Below are positions 6,664 to 12,722 of a stretch of 16,727 bases of DNA, in pieces; position 1 is the stretch's first letter; every line of letters starts with the position of its first letter. The notes below the pieces were generated by a model. It worked only from the letters and a program-made list of their open reading frames with translations. It searched no databases and was not told the DNA's origin. Source of the stretch: an uncultured Blautia sp. (GTDB lineage: Bacteria; Bacillota; Clostridia; Lachnospirales; Lachnospiraceae); contig UQSX01000063.1 of the NCBI GenBank assembly GCA_900543715.1, positions 1-16,727 of the forward strand. The letters are read 5' to 3'. A program made the translations under genes and the position numbers.

Positions 6664-8406
6664 ATGTCCAGATTAAAGGATTTATTTAAAAAGTCTGCCA
6701 ATGTACAGACACAGGAAGTACAAGGCGAAGAACAGAGGCAGGAACCGGAAGGGGCTCCTTCCGTGCCGGAAGGCCTGTGGGTAAAATGTCCCAAGTGCGG
6801 GGAGCTTTTATATAAAGAGGACGTAGTCAGTCATTATTATATCTGTCCGAAATGTAACGGGTATTTTCGTATTAAGGCAAAGACCAGGATCAAGATGGTG
6901 GCGGATAAGGGAAGCTTTACAGAATGGTGTACCGGCCTTGCCAACTCCAATCCCCTGGACTATCCGGAGTACGAAGAAAAAATCGCCCAGGTTCAGGCCA
7001 AGACCCATCTGGAAGAGGCTGTCCGCATCGGAGAAGCCAAAATTGACGGCCAGAGAGTGGTCCTTGGAGTCTGTGATGCCAGATTCCTTATGGGAAGTAT
7101 GGGCCATGTAGTGGGTGAAAAGATCACCCAATCTTTTGAGCGGGCTACACAGGAAAGACTTCCGGTAATCCTGTTCTGCTGTTCAGGCGGCGCCAGGATG
7201 CAGGAAGGGATCATTTCCCTTATGCAGATGGCAAAAACATCCGCAGCCATTAAACGTCACAGCGAAGCCGGCCTTCTTTACATTCCGGTGCTGACGGATC
7301 CTACCACAGGAGGGGTTACCGCCAGCTTTGCCATGCTGGGAGATATTATCCTGGCAGAACCGGGAGCCCTGATCGGCTTTGCCGGACCCAGAGTTATCGC
7401 TCAGACGATTGGACAGAAGCTGCCTGAGGGATTCCAGAGGTCTGAATTCCTGGTGGAACACGGAATTATCGATGGAATCGTAAGAAGAGAAAATCTGAAG
7501 CAGACGTTGTCAAATCTTGTGAAACTCCATCAGAGGAATAAGGGCTATTGCCAGTTTTTGAGAATCAGCCTTCCAGAAGAAAATAAGGAAGAAAAGAAAT
7601 CCAGGAAAAGAAAAAAAGAAAAAGAGATGACAGCCTGGGAAAAAGTAGAGGCGGCCAGGGATTCCAAACGCCTCACCAGTCTGGATTATATAGAAACCAT
7701 TTTCGACAGTTTCATGGAACTTCACGGAGACCGGGCTTTCCGGGATGACGGAGCTGTTGTAGGGGGCCTGGCAGTATTAGACGGTCAGCCGGTAACGGTT
7801 ATCGGTGTTCAGAAGGGAAGAAATACCAAGGATAATATTACCAGGAATTTCGGTATGCCTTCTCCGGAAGGATACAGAAAAGCCCTGCGTCTGATGAAGC
7901 AGGCAGAGAAATTTAACCGTCCGGTAATCTGTTTCATCGATACTCCGGGAGCTTTCTGCGGCATTGAAGCAGAAGAAAGAGGACAGGGAGAGGCCATTGC
8001 CAGAAATCTTCTGGAAATGTCTGATCTGAAAGTGCCGGTCCTTTCTATTGTAATTGGAGAAGGCGGCAGCGGCGGCGCCCTTGCCCTGGGAGTGGCAAAT
8101 GAAGTATGGATGATGGAAAACGCTACTTATTCCATTCTTTCTCCGGAAGGCTTTGCATCTATTCTCTGGAAAGACAGCAAGAAGGCCAAAGAAGCTGCGG
8201 AAGTGATGAAGATCACGGCAAAAGACCTGCGGGAGCTGGGTATTGTGGAACAGGTAATCCCAGAAGATATTCCTGCCTGCAGGGATAACCTGGAAGAGCT
8301 GTCTAAAGATATGAAGAGCAGAATGATGGAATTTCTGGAAAAAGCAGAAGGCATGTCAGGAGAAGAGCTGGCAGCCCAGCGTTATGAGAGATTTCGGAAA
8401 ATGTAA
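6664..8406 (+). CDS. accDA: Fused acetyl-CoA carboxylase carboxyltransferase, beta (AccD) plus alpha (AccA)
   Basis: Transfers the carboxyl group from carboxybiotin-AccB to acetyl-CoA to make malonyl-CoA. The single frame of 580 residues holds two normally separate subunits. Residues 40-300 are AccD, with a four-Cys zinc site (Cys42, 45, 61, 64) and the oxyanion motif [11 protein letters not shown]. Residues about 303-321 are a very basic/acidic linker ([17 protein letters not shown]). Residues 322-580 are a full AccA, starting [12 protein letters not shown] and containing [17 protein letters not shown] and the acyl-CoA binding region. Met322 (ATG 7627-7629) sits where a free AccA would start. 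Upstream of it the DNA is A-rich with no good Shine-Dalgarno, only AAAGAG-type purines, so limited internal initiation cannot be excluded. The start is set by AAGGAG at 6651-6656. It is the last core gene of the operon. I see no frameshift, so the fusion looks real unless a sequencing error removed a stop at the A-run 7611-7617. Confidence 0.93.
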   Translation: MSRLKDLFKKSANVQTQEVQGEEQRQEPEGAPSVPEGLWVKCPKCGELLYKEDVVSHYYICPKCNGYFRIKAKTRIKMVADKGSFTEWCTGLANSNPLDYPEYEEKIAQVQAKTHLEEAVRIGEAKIDGQRVVLGVCDARFLMGSMGHVVGEKITQSFERATQERLPVILFCCSGGARMQEGIISLMQMAKTSAAIKRHSEAGLLYIPVLTDPTTGGVTASFAMLGDIILAEPGALIGFAGPRVIAQTIGQKLPEGFQRSEFLVEHGIIDGIVRRENLKQTLSNLVKLHQRNKGYCQFLRISLPEENKEEKKSRKRKKEKEMTAWEKVEAARDSKRLTSLDYIETIFDSFMELHGDRAFRDDGAVVGGLAVLDGQPVTVIGVQKGRNTKDNITRNFGMPSPEGYRKALRLMKQAEKFNRPVICFIDTPGAFCGIEAEERGQGEAIARNLLEMSDLKVPVLSIVIGEGGSGGALALGVANEVWMMENATYSILSPEGFASILWKDSKKAKEAAEVMKITAKDLRELGIVEQVIPEDIPACRDNLEELSKDMKSRMMEFLEKAEGMSGEELAAQRYERFRKM

Positions 8407-8420
8407 ATAGTTGTAGAAAG

Positions 8421-8485
8421 GAGCTGCTGTATTTCTGCTGCCGGAGAATACATTCTCTGGATAAGACCATACGGCAGCTCTTTTT
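8421..8485 (+). terminator. Branched terminator-like hairpin after accDA, in the leader of the flavoprotein gene
   Basis: The outer stem GAGCTGCTGTAT (8421-8432) pairs with ATACGGCAGCTC (8469-8480), 12 bp with one G-U, and is followed by TTTTT (8481-8485). It encloses a second hairpin, CCGGAGAA (8441-8448), loop TACA, TTCTCTGG (8453-8460). It starts 14 bases after the accDA stop and ends 16 bases before ATG 8502. It can act as an operon terminator; since no promoter is visible between it and 8502, the flavoprotein gene probably depends on readthrough, possibly regulated. Confidence 0.75.
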
Positions 8486-8501
8486 GGAAATGGAGAGTTA
8501 A

Positions 8502-9569
8502 ATGGGTACAGGATTAAAAATCGGTGATTTAGAGGCGAGGATCCCTGTGATACAGGGAGGAATGGGAGTGGGAATCAGTCTTTCACGTCTGGCCGGCACT
8601 GTGGCGGCCAACGGCGGAATCGGCATAATCTCTACCGCTCAGATTGGGTGGCGGGAGCCGGATTTTTATCAAAACCCTTTTGAGGCCAACTACAGGGCCA
8701 TGAAAAAAGAGCTGGCGGCAGCCAGAGAAATTGCCGACGGCGGTATCGTAGGCTTTAATATCATGGTGGCTACCCAGCGCTATGAAGAATATGTAAAAAT
8801 AGCGGTAGAGGCAGGGGCAGATGTGATCATTTCCGGAGCAGGTCTTCCTGTGGATCTGCCTGGATATACAGAAGGTTCTGATGTAAAGATCGCACCGGTA
8901 GTTTCTTCCCTGAAATCTTATACGGTCTTGTGCAGGATGTGGGAGAGAAAGTATAAAAGATATCCGGATTTCGTGGTCATTGAAGGCCCCATGGCCGGAG
9001 GACATCTGGGTTTTTCTAAAGAAGAGCTGGATAGTTTTACGCAGGAATCCTATGACCAAGTGATCCTGTCTATTATCAGCAAAAATAAAGAATACGAAGA
9101 AAAAGCAGGAAGGGATATTCCTGTGATGGTGGCGGGAGGAATTTTTGACGGAGAAGATTTGAAACATGCGCTGTCTCTTGGAGCAGACGGCGTCCAGGTG
9201 GCTACCCGGTTTGTCACTACAGAAGAGTGCGATGCGGCTCCTGCTTATAAAGAAGCATATATAAAAGCAAAGAAGGAAGATATCTGCATTGTGAAAAGCC
9301 CGGTAGGCATGCCTGGGCGGGCCATCCGCAATGCATTTATCGAAAAGACCCGGAAAGAGAAATGTAGAATCCAGCATTGCTATCACTGCATTACCACCTG
9401 TGATCCGGCAAAAATCCCTTACTGTATCACCCAAGCTTTAGTCAATGCGGCGGAAGGAAATCTGGAGGAAGCCCTGCTTTTCTGCGGGGAGAACGCCTAT
9501 CGATGCGAGAAGATCGAAAAAGTCAAAGATATTATGGAAGAATTTCGCCAGGCGAGTCAGAAAAAATAG
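8502..9569 (+). CDS. FabK/nitronate monooxygenase-family flavin oxidoreductase with Cys-rich C-terminus
   Basis: FMN-dependent TIM-barrel protein of 355 residues, from the family that includes nitronate monooxygenase and the enoyl-ACP reductase FabK. Visible are the N-terminal IPVIQGGMGVGIS, NGGIGIIS, GFNIMVA, GADVIISGAG, the active-site motif EGPMAGGHLGF with His168 at the FabK catalytic-His position, VMVAGGIFDG for phosphate binding, and GADGVQVATRFV. Unlike FabK it has an insertion near 47-80 and a C-terminal segment with seven Cys (288, 293, 296, 300, 308, 328, 335), including HCYHCITTC, suggesting bound zinc or iron-sulfur. GGAGAG at 8492-8497 supports the start. Its position directly after accDA, with no other enoyl reductase in the operon, makes a role in fatty-acid synthesis plausible. 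The sequence does not prove this, and an unrelated flavin oxidoreductase is possible. No gene symbol is given for that reason. Confidence 0.85.
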   Translation: MGTGLKIGDLEARIPVIQGGMGVGISLSRLAGTVAANGGIGIISTAQIGWREPDFYQNPFEANYRAMKKELAAAREIADGGIVGFNIMVATQRYEEYVKIAVEAGADVIISGAGLPVDLPGYTEGSDVKIAPVVSSLKSYTVLCRMWERKYKRYPDFVVIEGPMAGGHLGFSKEELDSFTQESYDQVILSIISKNKEYEEKAGRDIPVMVAGGIFDGEDLKHALSLGADGVQVATRFVTTEECDAAPAYKEAYIKAKKEDICIVKSPVGMPGRAIRNAFIEKTRKEKCRIQHCYHCITTCDPAKIPYCITQALVNAAEGNLEEALLFCGENAYRCEKIEKVKDIMEEFRQASQKK

Positions 9570-9581
9570 AGAAAAGGAAAC

Positions 9582-9631
9582 AGTCCTATACGACAGACGA
9601 GAATATCGTTACATCGTATGGGGCTTTTTTT
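9582..9631 (+). terminator. Rho-independent terminator after the flavoprotein gene
   Basis: AGTCCTATACGA (9582-9593) pairs with TCGTATGGGGCT (9614-9625), 12 bp including two G-U pairs, with a small inner hairpin (ACGA 9597-9600, TCGT 9606-9609), followed by an uninterrupted T-run at 9625-9631. It begins 12 bases after the stop codon and is the clear right end of the fatty-acid transcription unit. Confidence 0.85.
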
Positions 9632-9735
9632 CCCCTTTGAGCCTATGGCTCCAAAGCTATGATCGACAAATTCGCGAAAGCCGAATATATTGATATTTAT
9701 ATGAAAAAATGAAAATATTATTTAGAGTATTTTTA

Positions 9736-9764
9736 TTGTAATACTTTTTCCGAACCGTTATACT
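9736..9764 (+). promoter_or_regulatory. Sigma-A promoter ahead of the broken AAA-ATPase-like gene
   Basis: TTGTAA (9736-9741) and TATACT (9759-9764) are 17 bases apart in an AT-rich stretch. It lies 26 bases before the pseudogene ATG. It would also transcribe the AIM24-family gene at 10331, for which no other promoter is evident. Confidence 0.68.
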
Positions 9765-9789
9765 ATCCATAAGCGAGGTAGGTGATTGC

Positions 9790-10298
9790 ATGAAAAAACT
9801 ATTGCCGGTAGGATATGAGGATATCCGGGAGATTGCAGACAGAAATCTGTATTATGTGGATAAATCGCTGATGATCCGGCGTTTTTTTGAGCAGGAACGT
9901 AATGAAGAAGGAATAAAGACAGATAACAGCGATATTTTCCAGAATCTGCAGATTGCTCACTGCCAGGAAATCTGCAGGAATTATCAGCAGAAATATCCGG
10001 TTCACGAAGATATTACCTACGGAGATATTGAAGAGAGTAAAGACAACCTTTGGAATTTTCTTTTCTTTACAGGCTATTTAAAAAAGATAAAAGAAGTCTA
10101 TGAAGAGGAAAATATCTATTTCTGGCTTGTTATCCCAAATGAGGAGATCCGTTATATCTATCGCAGCAGTGTTCTGACATGGTTTCAGCAGAAGGCCAGC
10201 CAGAGATCCTGGAACTGAAATTTGCCGGGACCTATGAAGAAATGGAGAACAAGTGCAGGGAGGCCTTAGATCAGATCGAGAGGAAGCACATATATTAG
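9790..10298 (+). pseudogene. Decayed AAA-ATPase-like / PD-(D/E)XK nuclease family gene
   Basis: Remnant of the large clostridial and Bacteroides family (AAA-ATPase_like domain, PF09820, plus a PD-(D/E)XK nuclease, PF08011) whose full members have roughly 500-570 residues. The 142-residue frame opens with the family start LLPVGYEDIREI...YYVDKS, but the usual TRPRRFGKT Walker A block expected after residue 30 is missing. A second gap falls after residue 71 (QQKYPV to HEDITYGDI, family region DNLWNFLFFTGYLK intact). After WFQQ (residue 134) a third gap joins to the nuclease end in another frame: from about 10183 the sequence reads AEGQPEILELKFAGTYEEME and stops at TAG 10296-10298. The ExK element ILELK survives but both domains are non-functional. 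Promoter and ribosome binding site look intact, suggesting recent decay. These repetitive families are often lost by deletion. The biological role of the family is unknown to me. Confidence 0.85.
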
Positions 10299-10330
10299 AA
10301 CTTTAATAATTTGAATAGGAGGGATCAGCA

Positions 10331-11089
10331 ATGTTCCACATCAGTAATTTTACCAACAATGATGATATCAATGTACTGGATTCTATGGGGCCTTTTACCG
10401 TGATCGAATATGCACGGGACTTAAGCGTAGCTCCTACCAACGCCATGGCGGCTTATTTCTGCAATGCCATGAATGTGCGGAAGCGCCAGGTTATGTGTGA
10501 TCTGAGCCAGGCCAATGTGACAGTTCAGTCCGGAGCCATGCAGTGGATGGTGGGAAATGTTAAAGCCACCACAGGGATCAAAGGAGTGGGCGACCTGCTT
10601 GGAAAAGCCGTAAGGGGAAAAGTAACGGGAGAATCCGCTATTAAACCGGAGTATACAGGAGATGGAGTTATGGTGCTGGAGCCTACCTATAAGCATATTA
10701 TCCTTCTGGATGTAGACGACTGGAACGGTTCAGTAGTCCTGGATGACGGCATGTTCCTGGCCTGCGATGCAAATCTCCGCCATAAGGCAGTTATGCGCTC
10801 CACCCTTTCTTCTGCAGCGGCAGGAAATGAAGGACTGTTCAATCTGGGAATCGTGGGAAGCGGAGTCCTCTGTCTGGAATCTCCCTGTCCAAAGGAAGAA
10901 CTGGTAGAAGTGACCCTTCGGGATGATGTAATCAAGATTGACGGCAACATGGCAGTGGCCTGGAGCGGCAGCCTGGACTTTACTGTGGAGAGGTCAGGAA
11001 GATCCCTGATGGGTTCCGCTGTGTCCGGAGAAGGTCTGGTAAATGTTTACCGAGGGACAGGTAAGGTATTGTTTGCTCCGGTGAGATAG
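10331..11089 (+). CDS. AIM24-family protein
   Basis: Member of the AIM24/TIGR00266 family (PF01987), a widespread beta-rich bacterial protein family distantly related to a yeast mitochondrial protein; its biochemical function is not established. The product has 252 residues, near family length, without signal peptide or membrane segment. Recognisable parts are the N-terminal segment ending MVGNVKATTGIKGVGDLLGKAVRGKVTGESAIKPEY, the Gly-rich GEGLFNLGIVGSG-like region (NEGLFNLGIVGSGVLCLES), AVAWSGSLDFTVERS and the C-terminal GEGLVNVYRGTGKVLFAPV. AGGAGGG at 10317-10323 is a strong ribosome binding site. It follows the pseudogene by 32 bases and is probably transcribed from the promoter at 9736-9764. 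The fold assignment is by recognition only. Its neighbours give no functional clue. Confidence 0.85.
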   Translation: MFHISNFTNNDDINVLDSMGPFTVIEYARDLSVAPTNAMAAYFCNAMNVRKRQVMCDLSQANVTVQSGAMQWMVGNVKATTGIKGVGDLLGKAVRGKVTGESAIKPEYTGDGVMVLEPTYKHIILLDVDDWNGSVVLDDGMFLACDANLRHKAVMRSTLSSAAAGNEGLFNLGIVGSGVLCLESPCPKEELVEVTLRDDVIKIDGNMAVAWSGSLDFTVERSGRSLMGSAVSGEGLVNVYRGTGKVLFAPVR

Positions 11090-11105
11090 AGAAAGACAGA
11101 AATGA

Positions 11106-11136
11106 TTTTTCTTTTTTTAACCTTGCAAAAGAAAAA
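11106..11136 (+). repeat. A/T-only inverted repeat around the gltX -35 box
   Basis: TTTTTCTTTT (11106-11115) and AAAAGAAAAA (11127-11136) are perfect 10-bp inverted copies separated by 11 bases. The repeat lies between the AIM24-family stop and the gltX promoter and overlaps its -35 box. The stem would be almost all A-U, so it is a weak terminator at best. It may instead be an A/T-rich promoter UP region. Confidence 0.45.
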
Positions 11137-11151
11137 CAGGTTATGTATAAT
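11123..11151 (+). promoter_or_regulatory. Sigma-A promoter of gltX
   Basis: TTGCAA (11123-11128) and a perfect TATAAT (11146-11151) are 17 bases apart. Transcription would begin near 11158, immediately before a GC-rich hairpin, leaving a leader of about 88 bases ahead of gltX. It probably drives gltX, the helicase and the phosphopantetheinyl transferase as one operon. Confidence 0.85.
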
Positions 11152-11160
11152 TTGTGCAGT

Positions 11161-11189
11161 GGGGTATATGGTTGCGGACCGCATACCCC
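11161..11189 (+). promoter_or_regulatory. Hairpin at the 5' end of the gltX leader
   Basis: GGGGTAT (11161-11167) pairs perfectly with ATACCCC (11183-11189), with an inner GGT/ACC pairing. It would form right at the start of the transcript. The following CTTTCC is too weak for a convincing terminator, so an RNA-stabilising 5' hairpin is the simpler reading. I see no T-box specifier or GGTGG/TGGNACC antiterminator motif. Confidence 0.55.
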
Positions 11190-11245
11190 CTTTCCATGTT
11201 TGATTATAAGGCTTCACAGTATTCAATAGATAAGGAGAGAAAAGA

Positions 11246-12694
11246 ATGAGTAAAGTAAGAACAAGATTTGCCCCCAGCCCTACGGGAAGGATGCATGTGG
11301 GAAATTTAAGGACTGCACTGTACGCTTATCTCATCGCAAAGCATGAGGGAGGAGATTTCATCCTGCGTATTGAGGACACCGACCAGGTACGTTTTGTAGA
11401 AGGGGCCCTGGATATCATTTACCATACCCTGGAGGAGACAGGACTGAAACATGACGAAGGTCCGGATAAAGACGGAGGCTGCGGTCCTTATGTCCAGAGT
11501 GAGAGAAACGCCCAGGGCATCTATCTGAAATATGCAAAGCAGCTTATTGAACAGGGAGACGCTTATTACTGTTTCTGCACCAAGGAGAGACTGGAGTCTT
11601 TAAAGACAAATATTGAAGGAAAAGAAGTGGCTATGTATGACAAGCACTGCCTCCATTTAAGCAAAGAGGAAGTGGAGGCAAAACTGGCTGCAGGAGAACC
11701 ATATGTGATCCGGTTTAACATGCCGGTGGAGGGGACAACTACTTTCCACGATGATATTTATGGAGACATTACTGTGCCTAATAATGAGCTGGATGACCTG
11801 ATCCTGATCAAATCTGACGGATATCCTACCTACAACTTTGCAAATGTAGTAGACGACCATCTGATGGGGATCACTCATGTAGTAAGAGGTAACGAATACC
11901 TCTCCTCTTCACCAAAATATAATCGTATTTATGAGGCTTTTGGCTGGGAAGTTCCTACCTATGTACACTGCCCTCTGATTACCAATGAAGAGCATAAAAA
12001 GCTTTCCAAACGTTCCGGCCATTCTTCCTATGAAGACCTGGTAGAACAGGGATTCCTTACAGAAGCCATTGTAAATTATGTGGCGCTTCTGGGATGGTGC
12101 CCTGAGGATAATCGTGAGATCTTCTCTCTGGAGGAACTGGTAGAAGCTTTTGACTACCGTCATATGAGCAAGTCTCCTGCAGTCTTTGATGTACAGAAGC
12201 TTCGGTGGATGAACGGAGAGTATATGAAGGATATGGACTTTGACAAGTTCTATGATATGGCGCAGCCCTATATCCAGAAAACCATTACAAGAGACATTGA
12301 CCTTAAGAAGATCGCTGCCATGGTGAAGACCAGGATTGAAGTATTCCCGGATATTCCGGAGCTGATCGATTTCTTTGAGCAGGTGCCGGAATATGATGTT
12401 TCCATGTATACCCATAAAAAGATGAAGACAAATCCGGAGCTTTCTTTAGAAGTGCTGGAGAAGATCATTCCTGTGCTGGAAAACCAGGAGGATTACAGTA
12501 ACGATGCCCTCTATGAACTGCTCTGCGGTTTTGCCAAGGAAAACGGATACAAGAACGGCCAGATCCTCTGGCCTATCCGTACAGCTCTTTCCGGCAAACA
12601 GATGACCCCTGCGGGAGCAACGGAAATCCTTGAGGTTCTTGGAAAAGAAGAAAGCCTTAAGAGACTTCAGGCCGCCGTGGAAAAACTTCGCTGA
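11246..12694 (+). CDS. gltX: Glutamyl-tRNA synthetase
   Basis: Charges tRNA-Glu (and, in non-discriminating forms common in Firmicutes, also tRNA-Gln for later amidation). The class I synthetase has 482 residues: the HIGH-type motif [11 protein letters not shown] (10-20), a CxC...CxH zinc-type motif (Cys109, Cys111, Cys135, His137) like that of E. coli GluRS, the KMSKS-type motif KLSKR (252-256), and the all-alpha anticodon-binding end. The GlnRS alternative is excluded by the GluRS-type [10 protein letters not shown] and [12 protein letters not shown] regions. AAGGAG at 11232-11237 with 8-base spacing fixes the start. The start ATG overlaps, as ATGA, the stop of a 17-codon open frame in the leader (11196-11249). 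Whether it is discriminating cannot be judged from sequence alone; the presence of gatCAB elsewhere would inform this. Confidence 0.95.
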   Translation: MSKVRTRFAPSPTGRMHVGNLRTALYAYLIAKHEGGDFILRIEDTDQVRFVEGALDIIYHTLEETGLKHDEGPDKDGGCGPYVQSERNAQGIYLKYAKQLIEQGDAYYCFCTKERLESLKTNIEGKEVAMYDKHCLHLSKEEVEAKLAAGEPYVIRFNMPVEGTTTFHDDIYGDITVPNNELDDLILIKSDGYPTYNFANVVDDHLMGITHVVRGNEYLSSSPKYNRIYEAFGWEVPTYVHCPLITNEEHKKLSKRSGHSSYEDLVEQGFLTEAIVNYVALLGWCPEDNREIFSLEELVEAFDYRHMSKSPAVFDVQKLRWMNGEYMKDMDFDKFYDMAQPYIQKTITRDIDLKKIAAMVKTRIEVFPDIPELIDFFEQVPEYDVSMYTHKKMKTNPELSLEVLEKIIPVLENQEDYSNDALYELLCGFAKENGYKNGQILWPIRTALSGKQMTPAGATEILEVLGKEESLKRLQAAVEKLR

Positions 12695-12722
12695 GCTGTA
12701 AGGAGGAAGAAAGCGGCAGACT

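Noticed and set aside
8583..9434. Long open frame on the - strand opposite the flavoprotein gene
   Set aside because: Composition is that of a shadow of the + strand gene, with no ribosome binding site and no recognisable domain.
9635..9656. Second hairpin CTTTGAGCC/GGCTcCAAAG after the 9582-9631 terminator
   Set aside because: Has a bulge and no following U-tract; likely incidental next to the strong terminator.
11198..11213. GTTTGATTATAAGG in the gltX leader, similar to half of a FabT site
   Set aside because: Not palindromic, the second half does not match, and gltX is not a fatty-acid gene.
11160..11245. T-box riboswitch in the gltX leader
   Set aside because: The leader is under 90 bases, with no T-box sequence (TGGNACC type) and no terminator/antiterminator pair; the hairpin alone is not enough.
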